A stretch of DNA of 64,000 nt from contig JAEWTL010000038.1 in the NCBI GenBank assembly GCA_023459495.1, positions 124,001 through 188,000 of the forward strand, in the 5' to 3' direction. Under the pieces are notes generated by a model. It worked only from the letters and a program-made list of their open reading frames with translations. It had not been told where the DNA came from and did no database searches. Positions 35,000-42,730 of this stretch are shown piece by piece (the first letter of the stretch is position 1; the number at the start of each line of letters is the position of its first letter). Position numbers and translations under genes: made by a program. Source of the DNA: Bacillota bacterium (GTDB lineage: Bacteria > Bacillota > Clostridia > Christensenellales > SZUA-584).

Positions 35000-35476
35000 A
35001 TGGAGATTAAAGATTGGGTATTACTGTTGATTCCAATTCTTTTTAATGGAATCATTATTTACTTTATTCAAGCATATTTTCAGAGAAAGCTCAAACAAGA
35101 TGAACATAAACATGAAATAAAAAGGAAGATTAACAATAAATTTTTTTCATTATTGCTTGAAGTAAAAAATAATTTTAGACGGTTGGGATACCTACTGCAA
35201 GAGAATCCAAATTACACCAAGCTTTTTGAGGAGTATCTTTCAGAATTTAATCAGAGTATTCGAAAGTCATTAGATTACTATGGTGACTATAAACTATATT
35301 TAAATGATTTTTCTTCAGAAATAGTAACCTTAGACTCTACTTTCGAAGAATATATAAGCTATGGTCTCATGCACCAACAACTTGATAACATAAGCAGAAA
35401 AAAGCTTCAGGATTATATAAACAGATTGTTTCAATTAATATGCCATGCTTCTGATCGGCATCTTGAAAACATTTAG
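35000..35476 (+). CDS. Small membrane-anchored protein of unknown function
   Basis: The 158-residue protein has one N-terminal membrane segment (WVLLLIPILFNGIIIYFIQAY, about 7-27), then a charged helical region (RKLKQDEHKHEIKRKINNK) and a mostly helical C-terminal part. An AAGGAG site precedes the ATG. I do not recognise the family. Its base composition is much more AT-rich than the flanking genes, which suggests acquisition. Single-pass proteins of this form occur in phage-defence and other accessory loci, but nothing here assigns a role. Confidence 0.65.
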   Translation: MEIKDWVLLLIPILFNGIIIYFIQAYFQRKLKQDEHKHEIKRKINNKFFSLLLEVKNNFRRLGYLLQENPNYTKLFEEYLSEFNQSIRKSLDYYGDYKLYLNDFSSEIVTLDSTFEEYISYGLMHQQLDNISRKKLQDYINRLFQLICHASDRHLENI

Positions 35477-35581
35477 CTACATAACTTTTTAAGTACTACT
35501 TACCGACCGTAAACCATTCATATAACTGGATTTCACCCAGTCCTATAATTTCACTCCGGCCAACCGATTGGTCATATTCAC

Positions 35582-36442
35582 TTACGATATAAAATATCCG
35601 TGGACGCTTTCCACCTCCTGCGGAAGCGCAGCGGCCACGGCCTGCGCATCGGTTTCCGTGACACCCGCAAGGCTCAGAATATGCGGACTGATGGTGTGGC
35701 TTGTGCTCAAGCCCAGCAGCTTCTCGTAATACATCGTGCTGATGGTATCGGCAACGTGGATGAGGCGGACCTCAGCAGCATTCGGCCCCGCGAGAAACGG
35801 AGCATGATGGTGCTCGACGATACCCGTTATATCCTCCCGGATACCCCACCGCCGGCACAGCCACGCGCCCACCTCGGCATGCGTCAGCCCACCCAGCAGG
35901 GAACGTTCCGCCACGAGCTGATGGATGCCGTCCGACACCCTGACAGCGATCTCGTCAATCAGGTCCGGCAGGCAGGCGTCCAGCAGCGCAATGCCGATAT
36001 CGTGGATGAGGCCGTAGGTGAAGAATTTATACCGATCCCCCTGTTTGGTCCGCGCAGACAGCATGCTGCCCGCTACAGATGTGCCGATAACGTGCTTCCA
36101 GTAGCGGGGCATATCGAACGACCGCTTTTTTCCGCGCGGCCCGTCAGGAAACAGCAGGCGGGATATGAAGAACACAGTGAGGTTCTGCACCGCCTGCATG
36201 CCGAGATAAACCACCGCTTCCCGGACGGAGGCGAGCTTCTTGTTGATATGATAATAACCGGAGTTGAGGTTGGCGAGCATCAACGCATTGAGCTGCTCGT
36301 TTTGGGAGACCTTTTCCGCCAGCACGTCAATATCGGTTTCCAAAGGGTTTTTCAGCATGGCCAGAATCTCGCTGATGCTTTGGGGAAGCTCTGGAAGCGA
36401 GCCTGAGTTCTCCAATAGTTTGAACAGTGTGTCCTTATCCAT
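35582..36442 (-). CDS. HDOD-domain signalling protein
   Basis: The 286-residue protein is an HDOD domain, a degenerate HD-type hydrolase fold used in signalling. Visible elements are LPELPQSISEILAML near the N-terminus, LIHDIGIALLD, LTHAEVGAWLCRRWGI and IVEHHHAPFL. Some HD residues are retained, but the family usually lacks demonstrated phosphodiesterase activity. No receiver or GGDEF domain is attached. The gene is divergent from the YitT-family gene, with 211 bases between them. Confidence 0.88.
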   Translation of the reverse strand: MDKDTLFKLLENSGSLPELPQSISEILAMLKNPLETDIDVLAEKVSQNEQLNALMLANLNSGYYHINKKLASVREAVVYLGMQAVQNLTVFFISRLLFPDGPRGKKRSFDMPRYWKHVIGTSVAGSMLSARTKQGDRYKFFTYGLIHDIGIALLDACLPDLIDEIAVRVSDGIHQLVAERSLLGGLTHAEVGAWLCRRWGIREDITGIVEHHHAPFLAGPNAAEVRLIHVADTISTMYYEKLLGLSTSHTISPHILSLAGVTETDAQAVAAALPQEVESVHGYFIS

Positions 36443-36555
36443 GCGTTGTCCTCCCGAGTGCAGTTGTCAGGGATACAAGCCCATTATAGCCGAATATTCC
36501 CGGTCATACAATCGTACAGCCATCTTCCGGTATAGAATACCACCTCCGTTGGACA

Positions 36556-36584
36556 TCGACTTCCCCCTTTGAATATGCTAAAAT
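36556..36584 (+). promoter_or_regulatory. Probable promoter of the YitT-family gene
   Basis: TCGACT (36556-36561), 17 bases, TAAAAT (36579-36584). The boxes are imperfect. Confidence 0.4.
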
Positions 36585-36653
36585 CGAAAAGGCGATTCTA
36601 TTTCATGGGGACGTATTTGCAGCGGGCCGCTGCATAAAACGGAGGGTTGATCC

Positions 36654-37532
36654 ATGAAGCATATCTTGGCCAGTAAAAAGGATTTTCTGCTGATCAATCT
36701 GGGCCTTTTGATTGTGGCACTGGGCGTGCATTTCTTCAAAACGCCCAACCACTTTGCCATCGGCGGCACCACAGGCGTATCCATCATTCTGTCCGCGTTC
36801 TTCCCGCAGCTCAACGTGGGCACGTTTATGTTCATCATCAACGCGCTGCTCATTGTCGTCGGCTTCATCTTTCTCGGCAAAAACTTTACCGTGGGCACCA
36901 TCTACTCCTCGATGGCGCTGTCGTTATTTATCTGGCTGCTGGAGGTGCTGGTGCCGATAACCAAACCGCTGACGGACGACAAATTTCTGGAGCTGTGCTT
37001 CGCGGTGATCCTGCCTGCGCTCGGCAGCGGCATCGTGTTTAATCTCGGCGCGTCCACGGGCGGCACGGATATCGTGGCTATGATCCTTTCCAAGCACACC
37101 AGCCTCGAGATCGGCAAAGCTTTGCTCGTCAGCGATTTTGTCATTACCATCGCCGCGGGCCTCACCTACAGCGCAGCCGCAGGCCTCACCTACGACATCC
37201 CCACGGCTCTGTACTGCGTGCTCGGCCTGCTGTTCAAGGCGCTGCTATTGGACAACGTGATCGAGAGCATCAACATTCGCAAGCTGGTCACCATCGTTTC
37301 CAAGGAGAGCAAGGCCATCGAGGCGTTCATCATCGGCGAGCTGCACCGCGGCGCGACCATCTCACAGGCTTGCGGCGCGTACACCGGTGAATGCCGGGAG
37401 GTCATCACCACAGTGCTGAACCGCAGACAGGCCGTAGCGCTGCGCAACTACATTCGCACGGTCGACAAGGACGCGTTCATCACCATCGTCAATTCAAGCG
37501 AGACCGTGGGCAAGGGCTTCCGCGCGGTATAG
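36654..37532 (+). CDS. YitT-family membrane protein (DUF161/DUF2179)
   Basis: The 292-residue protein has about five membrane segments (such as FLLINLGLLIVALGVHF, TFMFIINALLIVVGFIFLG) with the motif GGTTGVSIIL, followed by the cytoplasmic DUF2179 domain (VVSKESKAIEAFIIGEL, GAYTGECREVITTVLNRRQ). This is the common YitT architecture in Firmicutes. The transported or sensed molecule is not established. It ends just before the promoter of the ABC-F gene. Confidence 0.9.
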   Translation: MKHILASKKDFLLINLGLLIVALGVHFFKTPNHFAIGGTTGVSIILSAFFPQLNVGTFMFIINALLIVVGFIFLGKNFTVGTIYSSMALSLFIWLLEVLVPITKPLTDDKFLELCFAVILPALGSGIVFNLGASTGGTDIVAMILSKHTSLEIGKALLVSDFVITIAAGLTYSAAAGLTYDIPTALYCVLGLLFKALLLDNVIESINIRKLVTIVSKESKAIEAFIIGELHRGATISQACGAYTGECREVITTVLNRRQAVALRNYIRTVDKDAFITIVNSSETVGKGFRAV

Positions 37533-37540
37533 AGCCGCGT

Positions 37541-37569
37541 TTGACACCACTTTGCTGTAAGTGTATAAT
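37541..37569 (+). promoter_or_regulatory. Consensus sigma-A promoter of the ABC-F leader
   Basis: A perfect TTGACA (37541-37546) and TATAAT (37564-37569) with 17-base spacing. Transcription should start near 37576, giving a leader of about 177 bases before the ABC-F start codon. Confidence 0.85.
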
Positions 37570-37582
37570 TAAGAAAAAACCG

Positions 37583-37700
37583 AAGGAGCGGCCGATGCGC
37601 AAATAGTTCCATGTTTCTCAGCAACCCAGACGACCATCCCGCAGACGCGGGAGGCTTATCGTTGCCGGAACATGGATGCGCGAGAGAGGGCTCCTTTTTT
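37583..37700 (+). promoter_or_regulatory. Transcription attenuator with three-codon leader ORF upstream of ABC-F gene
   Basis: The leader has a ribosome site AAGGAG (37583-37588) and a minimal ORF Met-Arg-Lys-stop (37595-37606). A nested hairpin follows: AGGAGC (37584-37589) with GCTCCT (37690-37695), GCGCA (37597-37601) with TGCGC (37677-37681), TCCATGTT (37608-37615) with AACATGGA (37669-37676), GCAAC with GTTGC, and TCCCGC with GCGGGA. The outermost stem runs into six T (37695-37700), giving a terminator. The outer stem covers the leader ribosome site and ORF, so a ribosome stalled on the leader would open it and allow read-through. This is the logic of antibiotic-induced ABC-F attenuators. 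Confidence 0.8.
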
Positions 37701-37752
37701 GTTGGCCTCTTTTGACCCCTGTCCGGCGGCATAAGCTTTATTAGGAGGCTAT

Positions 37753-39285
37753 ATGCTGCAAATCAATCAACTGTCCATATATCGAAAATCCACCGGGCAG
37801 GCGCTGCTGCGTGACTTCACGTTCGCGCTGAACGCGGGCGAACGCATTGCCGTGGTGGGCGAGGAAGGCAACGGCAAAAGCACGCTCTTAAAGCTGCTCT
37901 ATGACCCCTCTCTTGTGGAGCCTTACGCCGAGTGGGAGGGTGATATCCGCCGCGACGGTAAAACCGGCTACCTGTTTCAGGAGCTTTCCGAAGCGGACCG
38001 CTGCCTCACCATCTATGAATATCTTTTTCATGCGGGCGTATTCGACGTGGCGGACGCGGGCGAAGTCGCGCAGTTAACCGTCGAACTCGGGCTACCCGCG
38101 GAGCTGCCCTACGATGATCGGTCGGTCGGGACGCTGTCCGGCGGGGAGAAGATCAAGCTCCAGCTGCTGCGCATCCTCGCGCACCGGCCGGACACCCTGC
38201 TGCTCGACGAACCCACGAACGACATCGACATCGAAACGCTGGAATGGATGGAGCGCTTTTTGCTCTCGTGCCGCGTGCCGGTGCTCTACATCTCGCACGA
38301 CGAGACGCTGCTGGAGCGCACGGCCACGGGCATCATCCACATCGAACAGCTGCGCAGCAAAACCGAGTGCCGTTACACGATCAGCCGCGTGCCGTACCGC
38401 ACCTATGTGGACGAGCGGCTGCGCAGCCTGTCCCATCAGGCGCAGATGGCCCGCAAGGAAAAGGCGGAATACGACGGGCAGATGGATCGCTACCGGCAGA
38501 TCTATGAACGCGTGCACCACGAGCAGAATGCCATCTCGCGCGGCAACCCGTCGGGCGGACGACTGCTGAAAAAGAAAATGCACGCGGTGAAATCCATGGG
38601 CCGCCGTTTTGAGCGCGAGAAGCAGGACATGACGCAAAAGCCCGTCACAGAGGACACGATCCTGTTGTCTCTGCTCGAAGTCTCCCTGCCCTCCGGCAAG
38701 GAAATACTGCGCTTCTCGCTGCCGGAGCTGGCCGTGGGCGGCAACGTGCTGGCGCGGGGCGTAACACTTGATATCACGGGCGCGGAGCATATCGGCATCA
38801 TCGGGCGCAACGGGGCGGGCAAGACTACGCTGCTCGCCGCCATCGCGGAGCAGTTGCTCTCCCGTACCGATATCCACGCGTTCTACATGCCGCAGGATTA
38901 CGCGGCACTGCTGCCCGCAGACATGACCCCGGTCGAATTTCTTGCGCCTTCCGGCACCAAGGAGGATGTAACCGCAGCGCGCACCTACATGGGCAGCGTG
39001 CGCTACACCCCCGAGGAGATGATTTGCCCGGTGCCCTCACTGTCGGGTGGGCAAAAGGCCAAGCTGTGTTTCCTGAAGATGGCGCTTGAAGGATACGATG
39101 TGCTGATCCTCGACGAACCGACGCGCAACTTCAGTGCGCTGTCCGGCCCAGTGGTGCGCGACGCATTGGAAAGCTTCGGCGGCGCGATCATCAGCGTCAG
39201 CCACGACCGCAAGTACTTAAGCGAAGTGTGCGAAACCATATACCAACTCACGCCTTTCGGTCTGATTGCGGAGCGTGGAATATAG
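37753..39285 (+). CDS. ABC-F family ATPase, probable ribosome-protection/antibiotic resistance type
   Basis: The 510-residue soluble protein has two ATPase domains and no membrane segments. Domain 1 has Walker A GEEGNGKST (about 36-44), signature LSGGEKIKLQLL and DEPTNDIDIETLEW. A charged interdomain linker follows (SHQAQMARKEKAEYDGQMDRY onward). Domain 2 has GRNGAGKTTLL, LSGGQKAKL and DEPTRNFSALSGP. The second motif and the long linker resemble Lsa/Vga-like resistance ABC-F proteins more than housekeeping EttA or Uup. Such proteins displace drugs from the peptidyl transferase region. AGGAGG precedes the ATG. The attenuator upstream supports drug-inducible expression. Confidence 0.88.
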   Translation: MLQINQLSIYRKSTGQALLRDFTFALNAGERIAVVGEEGNGKSTLLKLLYDPSLVEPYAEWEGDIRRDGKTGYLFQELSEADRCLTIYEYLFHAGVFDVADAGEVAQLTVELGLPAELPYDDRSVGTLSGGEKIKLQLLRILAHRPDTLLLDEPTNDIDIETLEWMERFLLSCRVPVLYISHDETLLERTATGIIHIEQLRSKTECRYTISRVPYRTYVDERLRSLSHQAQMARKEKAEYDGQMDRYRQIYERVHHEQNAISRGNPSGGRLLKKKMHAVKSMGRRFEREKQDMTQKPVTEDTILLSLLEVSLPSGKEILRFSLPELAVGGNVLARGVTLDITGAEHIGIIGRNGAGKTTLLAAIAEQLLSRTDIHAFYMPQDYAALLPADMTPVEFLAPSGTKEDVTAARTYMGSVRYTPEEMICPVPSLSGGQKAKLCFLKMALEGYDVLILDEPTRNFSALSGPVVRDALESFGGAIISVSHDRKYLSEVCETIYQLTPFGLIAERGI

Positions 39286-39396
39286 AGTATACGTAGCGAT
39301 ATCCAACTGTGATATAATCATGGATACAAACATCCCTTTACGGCAGACTGCGTTCCGCATTGCCGGAAAAAGGGCGTTTATTGGGGGGCAAAACAG

Positions 39397-39948
39397 ATGC
39401 AAAAGACATATTTCACCGAGCGCCTTGTGCTACGCACACTGGATGCGAACGGTGCAGAGGCCGTGCGGGCGTACTTTGACCGGAACCGCGCGTTTCTGGA
39501 GCCGTGGGAGCCGGACCGCGACGTGACGTTCTTTACGCGCGAATATCAGGCTGAGATGCTCGAAGCAGAACAGACTGAAATGGACGCGGAACGTATGCTC
39601 CGGCTGTGGATATTTGAAAAAAGCGATGCGCAGCGCGTCATCGGCTCCATTTCGTTTGGCAGCATCGTACGCGGCTGCTTTCTCTCGTGCTTTTTGGGCT
39701 ACCGGCTGGATGAAAAGGAGACCCGCAAAGGCTATATGACCGAGGCAGTGCGCAAAGGCGTAGAGGTGATGTTCGGCGAATACGGTCTGCACCGCATCGA
39801 AGCCAACATCATCCCGCGCAACGCGGCGTCGATGCGCGTGGCGGAAAAGGCAGGGTTTACGCCGGAAGGCCTCGCAAAGCAGTACTTGAAGATCCATGGC
39901 GTGTGGGAGGACCATATCCATATGGTACGCCTGAACGATGCATTATAA
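39397..39948 (+). CDS. GNAT acetyltransferase, RimJ/RimL type
   Basis: The 183-residue protein begins ERLVLRTLDANGAEAV and has the acetyl-CoA loop DEKETRKGYMTEAVR, then HRIEANIIPRNAASMRVAEKAGF and LKIHGVWEDHIHMVRL near the end. These are the hallmarks of RimJ/RimL-like N-acetyltransferases, which modify N-termini of ribosomal proteins or small molecules. A TATAAT hexamer at 39313-39318 may drive it separately from the ABC-F gene. Its location after an ABC-F gene makes a drug-modifying role possible but unproven. Confidence 0.9.
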   Translation: MQKTYFTERLVLRTLDANGAEAVRAYFDRNRAFLEPWEPDRDVTFFTREYQAEMLEAEQTEMDAERMLRLWIFEKSDAQRVIGSISFGSIVRGCFLSCFLGYRLDEKETRKGYMTEAVRKGVEVMFGEYGLHRIEANIIPRNAASMRVAEKAGFTPEGLAKQYLKIHGVWEDHIHMVRLNDAL

Positions 39949-40033
39949 CGACTTCATCAGGTAACGAAACCATGCCGGCAATAGCTTTCCGGCTCACGCC
40001 CTCAGCGATGTCCCCCTGTAAAGTCTACAGACG

Positions 40034-40155
40034 GAAAAATACCGGCCAAGGCCGGTATTTTCGGGAAATGGTATATAAAAATTTCTCGTATACTTTGTAA
40101 TCCGGGTAACCTCTGTCAATCTTCCCTGTCAGCATTTTCGGTTCCCCTTGTTTAT
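40034..40155 (-). ncRNA. Candidate short minus-strand transcript (small RNA or tiny mRNA)
   Basis: A good minus-strand promoter, TTGACT (40184-40189), 16 bases, TATTAT (40162-40167), is followed about 110 bases later by the strong terminator at 40036-40061 with a T-run. Inside is an ATG at 40135 with an AGGGGA site; its reading frame of 36 codons stops only beyond the terminator, at 40025. Either a small RNA or an unusual small ORF is possible. No known RNA family is recognised. Confidence 0.4.
40036..40061. terminator. Bidirectional terminator
   Basis: Arms AAAATACCGGCC (40036-40047) and GGCCGGTATTTT (40050-40061) are perfectly complementary with a two-base spacer. It can terminate the GNAT transcript on the plus strand and a short minus-strand transcript. 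Confidence 0.85.
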
Positions 40156-40358
40156 GCACTAATAATACCGCATAATAATGACAAGTCAATGAAAAACTAA
40201 TGAACAAATTGGGAAATTTACGCCTTATGTCATCAGTTTTATGTTTTTTGAGCGGATCTTCCATCTTTTTTTATTCCATGCCTTGCGAATACCGCTGCAA
40301 GTGATGTAATATAATTTCTGTATAGTCTCATCTTATCCATACCAAAGGAGGATATCTC

Positions 40359-41225
40359 ATGTCTCCGTATCAAAAATTCCTGGCTGCGGTCAAAGAATTT
40401 TTCAGCAGTCATCCGGCACTGAAGGTCGTTTTTTCACTGTACCTCGTGATATTTGCGGCTGGCGGTTTCTTCTTTCTGCTTGGCACCTTTTTCATTGGGG
40501 GCTGGGGTGAAATGTCGATCTGTATCGGCACCTTCCTGATGCTCATTGGTCTTCTGCTGACCTTGTTTAATGAAGATATGATGGCGCTTGTCTTCACAAG
40601 CGGCGTTATTGCGTTGGTCAGTCTGGTTTCCTGGGTGCTCAATCTCGTAGGCGTGCTGTACGTGGGTGGATATGGTTATGTGTATATCAATTTCACGCTG
40701 ACCCCGCTGTTCTACGCCGGGCTGTTCGGCTTTGTCGCAATCATTACGTCCATCAAGTCCAAGAAGTTCCACGCGTCGTTTTCCGCGATGGGCAAGCCCT
40801 CCGGCGTGCCCTGTCCGAAGTGCGGTGCCACCATCGTTCCCGGTGCGGCCTTCTGCCCGCAGTGCGGCGCACCCGCTCCGGCTCCCGTGCAGTATGCGCC
40901 TCCGGTTCCCCCGCAGTACGGTGCTCCGTACGCGCCGCAGCCTGCACCTCAGGCCGCCCCGCAGTATGCGCCTCCGGTTCCTCCGCAGCCCGTATACGCA
41001 CCGCAGCCCGCTCCGCAGTATGCGCCTCCGGTTCCCCCGCAGTACGCTCCGCAACCCGCTCCGCAGCCTGTGCCGCAGCCCGTTGCGCCCGAAGCCTCTG
41101 AGCCTGCGCTGAGCGAACCCGCAGCTACGGATTCCGCACCCGCAACCAAACCCTGCGTCAACTGCGGCGCAGAGCTTCCCGCAGGCGCCATGTTCTGCGG
41201 CAAGTGTGGTTCAAAGCAACAGTAA
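40359..41225 (+). CDS. Membrane protein with two zinc ribbons and proline-rich repeat linker
   Basis: The 288-residue protein has about four membrane segments in residues 20-130 (FSLYLVIFAAGGFFFLLGTF, SICIGTFLMLIGLLLTLF, VFTSGVIALVSLVSWVLNLVG). A zinc ribbon follows at about 150 (CPKCGATIVPGAAFCPQCG), then a 75-residue linker of repeated QYAPPVPPQ and APQPAPQ units, and a second zinc ribbon at the C-terminus (CVNCGAELPAGAMFCGKCG). The linker repeats are also visible in DNA and are prone to length change. Zinc-ribbon membrane proteins of this sort are common in Clostridia, with unknown function. Confidence 0.85.
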   Translation: MSPYQKFLAAVKEFFSSHPALKVVFSLYLVIFAAGGFFFLLGTFFIGGWGEMSICIGTFLMLIGLLLTLFNEDMMALVFTSGVIALVSLVSWVLNLVGVLYVGGYGYVYINFTLTPLFYAGLFGFVAIITSIKSKKFHASFSAMGKPSGVPCPKCGATIVPGAAFCPQCGAPAPAPVQYAPPVPPQYGAPYAPQPAPQAAPQYAPPVPPQPVYAPQPAPQYAPPVPPQYAPQPAPQPVPQPVAPEASEPALSEPAATDSAPATKPCVNCGAELPAGAMFCGKCGSKQQ

Positions 41226-41239
41226 TATAAAAGATTAGA

Positions 41240-41267
41240 ACGGGGGCGGCCACATGGCAACCCCCGT
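41240..41267 (+). terminator. Terminator after the zinc-ribbon gene
   Basis: ACGGGGG (41240-41246) pairs with CCCCCGT (41261-41267), followed by CTTTGTT. Confidence 0.65.
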
Positions 41268-41275
41268 CTTTGTTA

Positions 41276-41299
41276 CCCCGAAAAACACCGTTTTTGGGG
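41276..41299 (-). terminator. Terminator after cinA
   Basis: CCCC(G)AAAAAC (41276-41286) pairs with GTTTTTGGGG (41290-41299) with one bulged base, between convergent genes. Confidence 0.6.
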
Positions 41300-41311
41300 A
41301 TATGGTTATGA

Positions 41312-42574
41312 TCAATAGCAGGGCGGCCAAGCCTTACGGGCGGCGGTCCTGATCAGAGAGAGCGCGTTCAGCACCGCCGAGCTGCGGATAAAGCTGCGCT
41401 CTTTTTTATGCCCGCGTGAAAGCCGAAGCTCCTTCACCTCGCTGTACGCGTCGCTGCTGACTGCGATATAGACCAGCCCCACAGGCTTTTCCACGCTGCC
41501 GCCGTCCGGCCCCGCAATGCCCGTCACACCGATCCCGATATCCGCACCCGTCGCGGCGCGTGCGCCTGCCGCCATCTCTCTTGCGGTCTGCTCCGATACC
41601 GCGCCATACGCTTCCAGCGTCGCCATCTGCACACCCAAAAGCTTTACTTTGATTTCGTTGGCGTAGGCACAGATGCCGCCACGAAACACCGCCGAAGAAC
41701 CCGGCACATCGGTGATGGCCTGCGATACGCCGCCGCCTGTACAGCTCTCCGCCGTAGCCACAGTCAGCCGTTTTTCCTTCAGCGCTTCCACAACCGCGTT
41801 CTGCAGGCTGCCGATATCAACGCCATATACCACATCGCCCAGCCGTTCCTGGATCTCTGCCACCACCGGGCGGATCATCGCTTCGGCTTCGTCCGCGCTT
41901 CCCGCCTTGGCGGATACCCGCACCTGCACCTCACCCTGCTTGGCATACGGCGCAATGGTGGGGTTGGTATACGAGGTCATTATGTCGCGCAGCGTATCCT
42001 CCACCTTGGATTCGCCCATGCCAAAAATGAAAAGCGTATGTGAGAGGATCGTTGCGTGCTCTTTCTTCATCAGGTACGGCACCACATGGTCCCGAACCAT
42101 AGGCTCCATCTCTCCCGGCGGACCGGGCAGCATGATCACAATCTTCCCCTCCTGCTCCACCGCGATGCCGGGCGCAAAGCCCTCGTCGTTGAAAAACACC
42201 GTAGCTCCAAAGGGCACCCTGGCCTGCAGCAGGTTGTTGGGCGTCATCGTCCCACCGCGTGATGCGTTCAGGGCCTCTATCTTTTTTACCGACGGCTCAT
42301 GCATCTCCAGTCCCAGCCTAAAATAGTCCGCTACAGTCTGCTTGGTCAGATCGTCATAGGTGGGCCCAAGGCCCCCGGTGGTGATAACGAGGTCCGCACG
42401 CGACAGGGAAAGCGCAAGGCTCTCCTTCAATCGCTCCGCGTTGTCGCCCACAACGGCTTGATGGTAGGTGTCGATGCCGAGCACCGCCAGCTCGCGCGCC
42501 AGAAACGCCGCGTTGGTGTTGACGATATCCCCCAGCAGCAGCTCTGTTCCCACGCAAATGATTTCCGCTTTCAT
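41312..42574 (-). CDS. cinA: CinA-family protein, nicotinamide mononucleotide deamidase/competence-damage protein
   Basis: The 420-residue protein has an N-terminal molybdopterin-binding-like domain (ICVGTELLLGDIVNTNAAFLA, TTGGLGPTYDDLTKQTVADY) and a C-terminal PncC-type amidase domain (VATAESCTGGGVSQAITDVPGSS, GVTGIAGPDGGSVEKPVGLVY). In other bacteria the two-domain form has ADP-ribose pyrophosphatase and NMN deamidase activity for NAD recycling. The start is preceded by GAGGA. It is convergent with the zinc-ribbon gene and divergent from the lipoprotein gene. Confidence 0.95.
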   Translation of the reverse strand: MKAEIICVGTELLLGDIVNTNAAFLARELAVLGIDTYHQAVVGDNAERLKESLALSLSRADLVITTGGLGPTYDDLTKQTVADYFRLGLEMHEPSVKKIEALNASRGGTMTPNNLLQARVPFGATVFFNDEGFAPGIAVEQEGKIVIMLPGPPGEMEPMVRDHVVPYLMKKEHATILSHTLFIFGMGESKVEDTLRDIMTSYTNPTIAPYAKQGEVQVRVSAKAGSADEAEAMIRPVVAEIQERLGDVVYGVDIGSLQNAVVEALKEKRLTVATAESCTGGGVSQAITDVPGSSAVFRGGICAYANEIKVKLLGVQMATLEAYGAVSEQTAREMAAGARAATGADIGIGVTGIAGPDGGSVEKPVGLVYIAVSSDAYSEVKELRLSRGHKKERSFIRSSAVLNALSLIRTAARKAWPPCY

Positions 42575-42672
42575 GTCTTATCCTCACCTTATCCAGTCAG
42601 GAAGATCGCTCCTCCGCATGAAAGGTATTATATCACAGCGGCCGCCGGATATCCAAAGCCCTTCGTTTTGGG

Positions 42673-42701
42673 TTGCGGGGCCCTGTCCCGTATGATATGA
42701 T
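42673..42701 (+). promoter_or_regulatory. Promoter of the binding-protein-like lipoprotein gene
   Basis: TTGCGG (42673-42678), 17 bases, TATGAT (42696-42701). Confidence 0.5.
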
Positions 42702-42730
42702 TCCTGCATGTTCCAGTTTCGGAGGCATTT

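Larger units (their letters stand above)
39949..40358. other. 410-base intergenic region
   Basis: No convincing protein gene. It contains the bidirectional terminator at 40036-40061, the minus-strand promoter at 40162-40189, and a plus-strand promoter for the next gene, TTGCGA (40283-40288), 18 bases, TAATAT (40307-40312). Confidence 0.6.
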
